Assembly: GCA_015501585.1 (NCBI GenBank)
Contig: JADNRY010000006.1
Span: 434,001-498,000, forward strand
From: Rhodocollybia butyracea
Taxonomy: Eukaryota > Basidiomycota > Agaricomycetes > Agaricales > Omphalotaceae
Length of the DNA: 64,000 nt
Direction: 5' to 3'
Shown in pieces: positions 1 to 10,156 of the stretch; the stretch's first letter is position 1; each line of letters opens with the position of its first letter. A program made the translations under genes and the position numbers. The notes below the pieces were generated by a model that worked only from the letters and a program-made list of their open reading frames with translations, ran no database searches and was not told the origin of the DNA.

Positions 1-2539
1 AACCAGGCTGAGGACATTCAAACCCCATATGATATCTGGCTTGCTTCAAGAGCTGTAGCTGGTAGCAAAGAGCTTCTTATACCAGGTGCACAAAGGCCCT
101 TGACATTCAGGAATGCTCGTTTAGCGTACATGATGTTGCAGAGCAATACGTTTGGCTTGGTATGTCAAAGTCTCTTGTTTCGCCTATGATCCTGACATCC
201 GCGGGTTTGAATGTCTTCAGTTCAAGCGCCTTTGTGGCAGTCATCCCAAGCGAACAGTTCTCATGTTGGCGACACATCTTGCGCGTAGTATGTTTCCAGC
301 TTTTCGGGGATATTCTCAGGTAACGTCAAATTCTGAGCTTTGATTCTCATTTTGGCCATTGCCAATGATTGCTTTCAGGCGCTCATCATAGACGAGGTGT
401 GAATTATCTTTGAAAGTATCATTTCAACATCTCATCCGGGCCTCAGATTCAGCTTCAGTTTACCTCCGACACATTTTCCTGGCCCAGGCTTCTTCATTTG
501 ACCGGTACCGAACTGATAAGAAGATATATAGAGGGCCTTCTTGATTCATATGCGTAAATATGCAGTGATTAATTTGATGGACTGTCTAATTCTTGCTATA
601 TGCAGGTCGCACAACGAAAACATAGTTCTAGATTCCGCCAAATTCACGGTCGAGTTTCAGCAGCTTCAGCAGCGTGTACGACTCGATTGCCCAACTTTTA
701 CAGACCCTTTGACGCGGGACCTTCTACATGAATCAGACCTCTTTGCTCGGTCCTTTAATGGTAGTAGTTTTGGTTCAATATCACCGCTAGACTTCCTCCA
801 AATGCTCTCACTTGTAGCCGAAATCGTATCCCATCTGTTTCTGATTCTCTCGGTGACCAGAAGCTACACCCATATCTGGGTCCTAGTTTTGTCTCTTTGC
901 TCGACGTGCCTCCCACTTGTGATACCTCAGGCGGTTTGGTCGCATAACGATTATGACTCTCAGTTCACGCCGCGGGAGGCTCGTGCGGCGGACAGACGAG
1001 AAAAAATGCGGAACATAGCATTTAGCGACATTTATCGGCCGGAAGTACAGCTTTTTGGGCTACAAGAGTGGATTTTATCTAGTTGGGCTAGTGCATGGAG
1101 AACAGTACACGACTCGGAACTAGCACATCAGCCAAAACTATCCTTCATATCTGGTTTCTCAGATTCTTTTCGAATATTTCAGAATGTGCGCTCTGGCCTG
1201 TAATCAATCCCACAACAAGCTGATGTTTGACTTTCAGGTGCCCTTTTTAATCCTTCTTCAAAGTTCTTCTGCCACATTAGGCTCTTTGTCACTTTACCGG
1301 AGCTCAATTCACTCCGTCATTTTCAGCTTCAGGAGCTTGGTAACTACAACAAAAATGGCTTTCCAGTCGGTCTTCTTAATGGCCGCGTGGTGTGCTAGTA
1401 CGGAACTTAAGCCAAAGCTACAGCCAGAAAAACAAAATAAAGTAAACTACAAATCCGAGTCTGTGGCGGGTGGCATCAGTATCCGAGCGCGGTAAATTTC
1501 CTATCTTTTATTTTGTTAGCATTTGGCTGATTCGACGAGCAGGAATGTTTCATACACTTATCCTGGATGTAGTGAACCTGCTTTGAAGAATGTGAATTTT
1601 GATTTAATTGCTGGGGAAGCTCTTGCAATCGTCGGATATAATGGCTCAGGTTGAAATTTCTTGCCTTTCCGTACAATACCATTCTTATTGACCATGAAAA
1701 CAGGGAAATCGACCCTCGCCAAGATTCTTTTACGAATTATTGACTTCGATGAGGGAGAGCTGATAGTCAATGGACATTCCATAAGGCGTTACGATCCCAG
1801 TGAATATCATCAACATCTTTCAGCAGTTATGCAAGGATTCTCGAAGTTCAATTCGACATTTAGAGAAAACGTTGGCGTTGGCTCTATTGCGCACATCACC
1901 TCAAGGGAGTCCATCGAAACTGCAGTGAATCTTGCCCAAGCAGATGACATTGTAAATTCCCTACCCAAAGGCTTACAAACAGTTCTCGAATCTCCTGCAT
2001 TCGAGCCCATATCTTATCCCGGGAGTATTTCGACGTCTTCAACTAGTCATGGACTTTCTGGAGGAGAGGTGATTCAGTTTTTTCTTGTTATGACCGTGCC
2101 TTGGCTGATTGTAATATCAAGTGGCAAAGGATAGCTATTGCTCGCGCGTTTATGCGAGCAAACGACCCAAGCATTGATTTATTGATATTTGATGAGCCCG
2201 TACGTTAAGATTACCTCCTTATATTTGGTGTACTCATGGTTGACTTCAGACTTCTTCATTGGATGCCAAAGCTCAAAAAGAAATCTTTGATACGATACAT
2301 CGATTAACTCGACATTCTGACGGAAGTAGACGGCGTACGGTCATATTTATCACCCATCGACTCTCTCTTGCCCGTAAGGCGGACCGAGTAGCCATGATGG
2401 AAAATGGGGTCAGTAAATTTAGAACACCTTTCCCCCTCTTACTCACTGCTTTCCATAGACTATAGCTGAGTTCGGGACCCATGAACAACTACTAGAAAAA
2501 AATGGGTCATATGCATCGCTCTACAACCAGTCAGTATAG
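1..2539 (+). CDS. ABC exporter (TMD-NBD half transporter), 5' end outside window
   Basis: The 3' part of a spliced ABC transporter gene. Exons before about 1200 encode a hydrophobic membrane domain, with a run of membrane segments from about 780 to 940. The ATPase domain follows. The Walker A lysine and the glycines before it are split by an intron (GYNGSG, then KSTLAKIL near 1705). The signature LSGGE is followed after an intron by WQRIAIARAF. Walker B reads LLIFDEP, followed by the D-loop SSLDA and the H-loop FITHRLSLA. The end GTIAEFGTHEQL is restored by joining GGG to ACTATA across the last intron, which puts the stop at 2537-2539. Every catalytic motif survives splicing, so the visible part looks functional. 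Substrate and membrane cannot be told. The start lies left of the window, and at least nine introns interrupt the visible part. Confidence 0.85.
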
Positions 2540-2625
2540 ATGATGTACTAGATTTGCACTACGATTGCTACACTACCAAACTCGGTATATTTCTTGCTAC
2601 AAAAATTCTAGTAATATAATTAACG

Positions 2626-5600
2626 CTACAGGTTGGTCAAAGGATCAGTAAATGATATCACTCCTTTGCTAATGACTGCGTCAACACTTTCTTTACTATT
2701 CGAGAGTGTTATCGTATCTTCGGAGGTTTCGTGTATACCAACCAAAAGTCCAGCATTTCGTACACTATTGATCAAAGACGGAACTTGAAGCTAAATGGAT
2801 TGTATCAGCTACTTTTTCCCCGCTAAAAAATCAGAACAAACGAACCAAAAGACTGCCATCAACAACTACACCCAAAAGGTTGTTCATGCGGGCAAATTCA
2901 ACTGTAGCACCAAGACTTGACAATCGCCGATCCTGAATATCACCCGAGTCGAAACCAATAGGTCGCGCCAAATGATCCAATTTTTTTCCGCAATGAGATG
3001 CAAGAAAAACAGCGTCTGAAGTACCATTCAGCTTTGATTTGACCGTAAAAAGAAAAAAATCGTACAATTGGGTTGCTTCCAATTCAGAGCAGCACAGATA
3101 TCCGGAGAGAATGATGTGAACATGATTCGTCGTCTAGATGGAGGGCGATTATCCTGGGACACGGATGTTTGATAAATCGTTTTCAGAACAGAATCCACGA
3201 CCTGGTTCAGGTCAAGTCGTCGAGACAAGCTTAATCTTTCTCTTGTAGCACGAGACGGGTAAACGACTTCGAGACAAATGCCCACGCTTGACGGTAGAAT
3301 CTTTGAAGAATGCGTTGGCAGTTGAAATATATATATATCGACAAAACTTACCTTCAGCAACTGAACCAACGAAACCATTGCCATGGGCATCACAGCAGAC
3401 CAGTCTCTCAACGCTGTAATTTTCGATTCGTCAAGATTTCTTTCCGAGCGAATCGCTAACAGTTCGAATTGCTGCAAAGTCACATCACACACGCTCAGGT
3501 CAAACTCCGAGCTTGGTAACAGCCAATTCGTATACACAACGGGATGAAGATCTCGAGTGACCTGGATCACGACAGTGACGAATTTACCTTGTAATGAAGA
3601 GACAGTGGATGCCTGGGCAGTTGACGAGGAAAGAGCATGTGAGGAGGGCGATGTCTGAGCCGACCCAATAAGATAAGAACGCTGGGGCCACGGAGAAAGA
3701 GAATGGGGTATAATGGAAATTCCGGTTGATTTCCAGTACGTTTCAACGTCACCGCCAACTTCCAGAGTAACACCGTCGAAAGAGCTAATGATGTTGATTT
3801 CAAAAGAGACCTGTAAAGCATTAAGCAATGATACTATTTTGGCATCATAATGAATACTGCACCTCCCCAACAACGTGCAATCTTTGGTCCAGAATAGGTA
3901 GCGTGAATGCTTGATTGTTCTCGATTCCCCTGAACAGCGATGGTAGAGCAACGGCACATCCTATCGTTTTCGTACCGAAATTCGGATATACCGAGAATTC
4001 CAAGGACAAACTATCAAGAGACGGAGTCTGGAAAATAAAAACACCCTTCTCGTCCCGAGGCGGTAGTGATATACTATAAGGAGCCGAAGTTACTTGAGGT
4101 GCCGTAGTCATAACCAATTTCAGTGGTGCAGTCGTAAGTAGATATTCATCTCGAAAGGCTGGACTAATGAGACGATGATGCAGTCGGACACCAGAAAAGT
4201 CTTTTTTATGCGGTGAAGAGTGACCAATGGAAACTTGAACGAGATGGCTGCGATCGAGGTAATTGTGACCGTATACACGGTGGGGCATGATGGGAGGAGG
4301 CAGGGATAGAGATGGTATGAGGTCAATCTCCGAATTTCCAGACATTGGATCATCAGAGCTAGGAGAATGGTCTGGTAGTTTCATGCTTTCCGGAAGTATT
4401 GGAAAGCGAACAGAAGCCTCAAGTAGGTAGGTAAGACACTGATAATGCCCATACCAAGCAGCGTAATGTACAGCGAAATGGTTTAGTTCATCAGCAATAT
4501 TGACGCGCGCGCCAGCTTCGATCAAGACACGGACACATTCTTCGTGACCGTAACGCGCCGCGTGGAAAAGTGGAGTCCATTCGTGGTACTTGTCTGGAAC
4601 ATCCCATCCAATATGATTAAGAAGCAACTTGCATACTTCTACATGTCCTGCCCGAGCAGCAAGATGTATGGGGTACTCTCCGTTACTATTGGATAGGCAT
4701 TGCGCTCCGCGTTCGAGGAGGATTTGAACCACTTCAACATGACCTGACTGAGACGCCAGGGAAAGGGGTATCAGATCACCTCCAGGTGTAGTGGGTTGTG
4801 GAGATGCCTCCCCGTGGTCTAACAGCACTCTGACACAATCGACACTACCTCGCAACGTAGCGTAGACAAGAGGGTTGTAGTTGTCGATATCGAGCCCATT
4901 AAGAGGAAGTTTGGTCTTCAATAGGCTCTGACAAACAGCAGCATGCCCGTTCATGGCAGCGTAATGGAGTGCATTTCGCCCGTAGGCATCGACTTTGTCC
5001 ACAGGAACATTTTTGTCGATACAAAGTATGGCCAGCCGTAAAGCGCCAGCTATCGCCGCTTCATGGAGACAGGTACGCCCGTTTATGTCGTCAACATAGT
5101 CAAAGTCGAATGGGGAGGACAAAGAGGAAAGAATGAGGTCCGCAAGATCTGAAGGGGCTTCGACAATGACGCTCCATAATATACGAGTGGTATTTCTCCT
5201 CTCATCACCAACAAGAACCTCGGAATAATGTACACAGTCGACGATAGCACCCTGATCCGCGCTTGCGACCGCTTTGCGCAAATTTTTCTCTAGGTCATGG
5301 AGAGGTCCAACAAAGATTCGTTCGGTCATGATTTGTTGGGTGAAAATATCGTTCGCTGCGCGACCTTCAAACTTTAAACCCGACGAAAGGTCAGTCAAGT
5401 TGAGGAGACAGCTCGCGACGGTATCAGATAGTTCCGAGATAAGCTACATTTGCATGAGTAGTGAAAAGCCTTTTCATATGAAAGAGAGCAGACCTGTCTG
5501 TTAAACACAGGTTGTACATCCACTTGTCGACTGAGATAGAGCTCTTTCGTTGTCGATTTGGACCTCTTGTCAAATTTTTTGAGGATTTTTCGGAACCCGG

Positions 5601-6293
5601 TGGCATTGATTTCGACGAATGCCTAGTAATGTGGTTGGCTTTAATGTTATATGAACTTGGAAAGGAGGATACCTGCAGTTTTCCCAAATCACGCTCAAGA
5701 AGACGGAACCCTTCCTCAACTGCATTCCATTCAACGTGGTTCTGCATGGTACCATCCGCATTGTCCGGTAGCCCCCTCATCGCAGCTGCCCTTCTTTTTG
5801 ATAAGAGTGTCTCCAGACGCAGCTTCAATTCTGCCTCTTTTTGAAGATAAAAAGCGTTTATCTATGTCCATCGAGCATCAGGATCATGGAAAGAATCACA
5901 CAAGATAACGCGAACACACTTTTTCCAGCTCGCGCTCGAGCTTGAAGAAAAATGCAGCCCTGTGAGCCTGGAATTCTGGCCCTCGATCTTCATCGTGTTC
6001 CGAGATAGAGAACAAGGGTGGAGCGCCAGGAGTGTTTTCTCGCGATGTGGGTGACCCAGTTTGATTCAGGATGTCTCCTGGACGAGTCCCCAAAGCAAGA
6101 GCCGCCGATTCGGATGCTGGGCGGTTTGCTTCCAGCGACGAGATTATTTTCTTGAGAAACTTGTAATCGAGATAGTACGGAGACCATCCGGGGACCTGAT
6201 GAGACTGAATATGTTTTCCAAACTGGTGTTGTCGTAAAGTTGATTGGTTATTCTTCTTTTTCTGCATTGCTGACAAGTTGTACTTACCTTCAT
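2626..6293 (-). CDS. PHO81: PHO81-like CDK inhibitor, SPX-ankyrin-degenerate GDPD
   Basis: Homologue of the phosphate-sensing inhibitor of the Pho80-Pho85 kinase. Nine exons give about 1078 residues: 6288-6293, 5920-6222, 5673-5861, 5494-5622, 3863-5443, 3352-3810, 3066-3300, 2846-3015 and 2626-2790. All phases agree. Residues 1 to about 220 are an SPX domain (FGKHIQSHQVPGW; GFRKILKKFDKRSKSTTKE). About 325-560 are ankyrin repeats (GRTCLHEAA, GRNALHYAAMNGH, EYPIHLAARAGH). The C-terminus matches the phosphodiesterase-like end of Pho81 (QVTRDLHPVVY, SFSPDICAALNWKQPN, VPSLINSVRNAGLLVGIH). I see no HRG catalytic motif, which favours Pho81 over Gde1. The first exon is only ATG AAG. The last donor is GTTCGT. 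In the family the SPX domain binds inositol pyrophosphates. Confidence 0.9.
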
Positions 6294-6619
6294 GATAAGA
6301 GTATAAAGCGCGTCGTTTATAGAGTAGAGAAATTAAAAGGCGAGACGGACGCCTTATATGAAGAATTGCTATAAGGTAGATCCATGAATCCGTGAACGCA
6401 AAGACAAGTTGTGGATATCTTATCAGATTCCCGCGCCACGAGCGTTCCTATTTTTGGGAACGAGGCGCTTCTTCAGCTCTAAAAAACAATCAGATTGTAA
6501 TTTGTATAAAAGCAGTATACAGTGCACTATACAATATTGTATACTACCGCTACAGGAAATCCCGAAATCTCTGCTATCCATCGATGAAACGCACAACATC
6601 TTTCCCCGACAAACGTGCG
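6294..6619. other. Gene-free spacer between PHO81 and PEX12
   Basis: This stretch holds the upstream region of PHO81 and the downstream region of PEX12. Short open frames on both strands show no recognisable protein. No repeat or RNA gene was seen. Confidence 0.5.
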
Positions 6620-7935
6620 TTAAACCAGTATCTTTCTCAGCTGCCACTCTTTGGCAGGTAACAAGGTAACTGGACATTCGCCATGCTTCTGTACATGGTC
6701 ATATGCACAACGGTAGCAGAAAACGTAGCCTGAAGGCAAGGCAGTTGCGTTATTAATCTCCTTGCGGCAGAGGGGACAGATTCCATATGCCCGAGGGTCA
6801 AATCCTATTCCCTGGGGGTGCGGAGGCAGTAAATTTGGTGGTGGGACAGCAGGGCCTAGAGGAGAAACAGAAAGAGAACGGGCAGGAGAGTTGGGAGAAT
6901 ACCACCATTCGAGAAATTTGATAAAGAAGATGGCTGTAGGCAGAAGAAGACGTAGAGAATCGAAGAGAAGGCGAGGAGAAGTTGAGATAAGGCGACGAAT
7001 TTGTTCGAATATACTTTTGGGGTTGGTTTGAGCCATCGTGGCTCCTGCTGCCAGACTTGAGGCTCGCTACAGGATTTCAGCTATGATACTCGGAAAAGGA
7101 AATACCAGTACGTACAAAGTCATCGAGACCTAGCCGTCGCAAATCTACACCAATCCATGACAGCCAAGGTCTGTAGAACGGTGTTTGATCAAACAAGTAT
7201 GCAACGTTGCATACAAGTAACCACAATTCGAATGACGTGTTTAACCAAGGATAAATTGCTTTGAATGCTCGTCGCAGCCGTCCTTTGAAACTTGGATCGG
7301 TAAGAACACGCAGCTGCTGCGCGTCCATTCCTTCGGCGAGTATATCAGAACTAACACCTCCACCTAGCTCTTCATAGTAATCTTGTGCTTTGGCCCGAAG
7401 ATAAGGCAATCCAACCTGTGAAAAGCTTGAACCTTCGAAGAGACAAAACTTACAGCAGAGGGACACACGAGCAAAAGTAACGAGCGTTGTATTTCTCGGT
7501 TTCCTAGTTTCTCTGCTTCTGGTATACCTCCCGTGGCGGCTTTTGCTCTTTCTGGTTCAATATACGGTCGCCGTCTCCGTTTGAGGCCATAGAAGTTTTC
7601 AGAGAACGAGGCACCTGTTATTTTGGTCAGTTAAATATTCAGACTCTAGATTACATTGGACGTACCGTGTTTTCGGAGATAATGCCTTTCCACTAAGAGC
7701 ATGATGAATGCATAAAACTCTTCATGCTTGTTCACTATTCGCAAAAGATACCGAGGATATCGTTGGGCGAAGACCTGAGCAAAGTGTGAGGGTGGAACGC
7801 GTACTGAACGGAATTACGCACGGCCAGGACATATTTGAGAGCTGGCTGTAACAAATCCCGCAATTGTTCTTGAGCGACTAGCTCGAAAAGAGAGGGTTTC
7901 AATGGATCTGCTCCAGCGTCATTGAAGAATTCCAT
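6620..7935 (-). CDS. PEX12: Peroxin-12, RING-type peroxisomal membrane protein
   Basis: Subunit of the Pex2-Pex10-Pex12 ubiquitin ligase in the peroxisomal membrane, which helps recycle the import receptor Pex5. The start is ATG at 7933-7935 (MEFFNDAGADPLKPSLFELV), and exon 1 ends at 7822. Later exons give AQRYPRYLLRIVNKHEEFYA, RHYLRKHGASFSENFYGLKR and PYLRAKAQDYYEELGG, the usual Pex12 membrane region. The C-terminal RING-like domain reads CPLCRKEINNATALPSGYVF, CYRCAYDHVQKHGECPVT and ends AKEWQLRKILV. Spacing of C-x2-C and C-x2-C pairs fits the degenerate Pex12 RING, which has fewer zinc ligands than Pex10. There are at least four introns. It is divergent from the UPF0303 gene, with 308 bases between the two start codons. 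Confidence 0.92.
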
Positions 7936-8243
7936 GGGAGTTGATGACGAAGAGAGTTTTGTTTCGTTGCATGAAATATGTATTTCGCGGGTGAAATGTT
8001 GGCCGCGGATGCAAAGATGGCTCGCGGAAGCAGAGTTGCACAATAAATTATAGACTGCAAGTACTTGTAGAGACTTTACGCCACTCTGTACTCAAGTTCT
8101 AGCTTTGGTGCAGCTGGTTCTTCGGCAGATGTTAACCTGCCATTCATACATAACTCTCTTCCTCATTCACGACGTTTCTCATTTTTTCAACAACAATTTG
8201 GGAAGCTACCTAGCTTATGTTCAGTGGATTACACGAAAATAAA

Positions 8244-9274
8244 ATGCCCAGCGACGCAGAATTAGCCAATCAGGTTTTACACGAAGAAAGCAACTACAGG
8301 TTAGTCTCGCGGGTCAGAAACCTGACCAAGTTCACCCAGTAGCTTCAGATTTCCATCGTTCTCGGCTTCAGACGCGGTCACACTAGTAAGTTTCAAAGTA
8401 ACTCGACGCGCTCCAGTAGCTCATAATCGCTATTTGTAGGGTCTTTCCCTCCGCAAACGCTTTAGAGCATCATCCAGACATTTGAAGGGAAAAGGATTAG
8501 TTATTTCGATCCAAACTATCGCAGGTAATCTCGAGAGCGAGATAAAAAGATCGTTCGCTCATCATCCCAGGCCACACGTTATTCTCTTGTACAGTCGGTG
8601 ATCTAGGACATTTGTCAGGAATTGGCGATGTGAGCTTGGATAGCTGGACGTGCTTGGAGGGAATGATCAACACTGTTCGCCGTACGGGTCATGCCAGTTT
8701 TTATGTCGAAAAGGGAATGAGTGCAATGGGGAAGACACCAAATCAGCTGGGGCTTCCGGGAGAGTCACCAAGAGTTCAAGGTGGTGGTGAGTTCTGGCAA
8801 CTTGTGGCGCCGTCCCCCGTGATTGACTAATCTTCTGATGTTATAGCTTTTCCTATATGGTTAGAGGTAGGTTGAGAGGCTGCTCCAGTTGAGGATACGG
8901 ACTTACACCAACAGAACGCACCATGCTGTCCTATCGCGGTCGTCGCGTGTTATTCAGGCTCCTCACAAGAAGATCATAATGTTCGTGCTTTCATCTTCCA
9001 GTAACGTTCATGAACGAATTCTACAGCTTGTTTCAACTACTGTACGCGACTACCTGAACAAAATAATCAGGAACAGCGGAGGGCACAGTGCAGGGCCTTC
9101 AATGATGCCCGCTCCCAGTATTCCTCCAAACGTGAGTGTCAACCCTGACCTCTTGCATGCTTATTGTCTGATGTTCAATAGGACTGGCCACCCGAACCAA
9201 GCGAATTTACCAGTATCAGACGTCCGGAGACACCATATGAAAGACACGAAGAGGAAACGGAATTTTCGCACTAG
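8244..9274 (+). CDS. UPF0303 / DUF336 family protein (YBR137W-like)
   Basis: The start ATG at 8244 gives MPSDAELANQVLHEESNY. Splicing then gives RFPSFSASDAVTLGLSLRKR, a match to the UPF0303 opening in which a Phe and an Asp-Ala precede Leu-Gly. Downstream come HTLFSCTVGDLGH, SGIGDVSLDSWTCLEGMINT, GAFPIWLENAPCCPIAVVAC and SGSSQEDHN then LVSTTVRDYL. These are the usual landmarks of this HbpS/GlcG-like fold. The last exon ends FSH with its stop at 9272-9274. Yeast YBR137W is cytosolic and has been linked to tail-anchored protein handling; the exact role is unclear. The intron after EDHN uses a GTTCGT donor at 8981. The Pro-rich C-terminal extension seems extra relative to the core family. Confidence 0.8.
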
Positions 9275-9379
9275 GATAGTATTGGTGTTCAACCATTGGA
9301 ACAGACTATAATTCAAGATGGCTATAGAGTATACGAGGAATAGAAGCAGAATAAAAAGATACAAGGGTAGCCATTGCAA

Positions 9380-10041
9380 TCACTGGGACTCATGCTCCGT
9401 CTGTTCTGAGGATTTCGGTTGGGCTAGAAGACGGATGGTTTCTTGAAGAGCACGATAAGCCCAACCGTCTGTATAGAATCAAGATAATTTTACTCACCGT
9501 GACGAAGAAAAATTTGGCGCTGGCCAGAAGGTGTTGTTGGATCAGCGTCAGGCTCCGGCTCCCTTAATTCGTATCCTGCTTCGACGTAGACAAGAGCACC
9601 TTTTTTCAAGGTTTGGAGATACTTGTTGGAGTTCTCCTGGAAGGAGAGGACACGGTGCCAGCTAGTCTTGGGTGGAGGTCTCTCTAGAGTTAGAATTAGA
9701 GATATTGGAACAGGAGTTTTACAAGTCGGTCAAGTACACACCACCATTGGCGTCAGGGGGACTGTACGTGCTCGTTGCAACGACATAACTGTAGAATATA
9801 CATGAGTATCTGTGGAACAAATAGAGTTAAACACACGCACGTAACATATTCATGGTTGTTCTTTGTCTGCTTCACCTCGGGCTCGCGTCCCAAACGTCCC
9901 ACAAGAGTGAGTTTCGCGACATCTGCCCTGGATGCGCTAGTTGAAAAGGCCTGGATAGCAATATCAGCGGGAGAAGTTTAAATTTCTCAAAATACTTGCA
10001 CGAGCAGTACGAGGGGCGGCGGTACGGAGTGCAGACAGCAT
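9380..10041 (-). CDS. RIM1: Mitochondrial single-stranded DNA-binding protein
   Basis: SSB-type OB-fold protein that coats single-stranded DNA during mtDNA replication. Exon 1 (10000-10041) encodes MLSALRTAAPRTAR, a typical mitochondrial presequence. Exon 2 begins at 9950 with AFSTSASRADVAKLTLVGRL, then GREPEVKQTKNNHEYVT. Later exons give YVVATSTYSPPDANG, RPPPKTSWHRVLSFQENSNK and YLQTLKKGALVYVEAGYELR, then SGQRQIFLRH and ETIRLLAQPKSS, ending at the stop 9380-9382. The motif order and length are those of fungal Rim1. Intron 1 (9951-9999, 49 nt) must use a GC donor, GCAAGT, because the only nearby GT gives the wrong phase and an early stop. It is divergent from HBS1, with 115 bases between starts. 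Confidence 0.93.
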
Positions 10042-10156
10042 TTTTGAATCTTTCAATAAAGGAGAGACAAGAAAGATACTTGCTTACGTCATTAGCGCTT
10101 GAAAGAGCTCGGCGCTAACAAAAACTTCAACTTCAACTTTGAACTTTCCCTATATA
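10042..10156. promoter_or_regulatory. Short shared 5' region of RIM1 and HBS1
   Basis: Only 115 bases separate the two divergent start codons, so both promoters and both 5' leaders must overlap each other or the neighbouring gene. A stretch with repeated caacttcaac sits just before the HBS1 start. No specific factor site can be assigned by eye. Confidence 0.45.
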
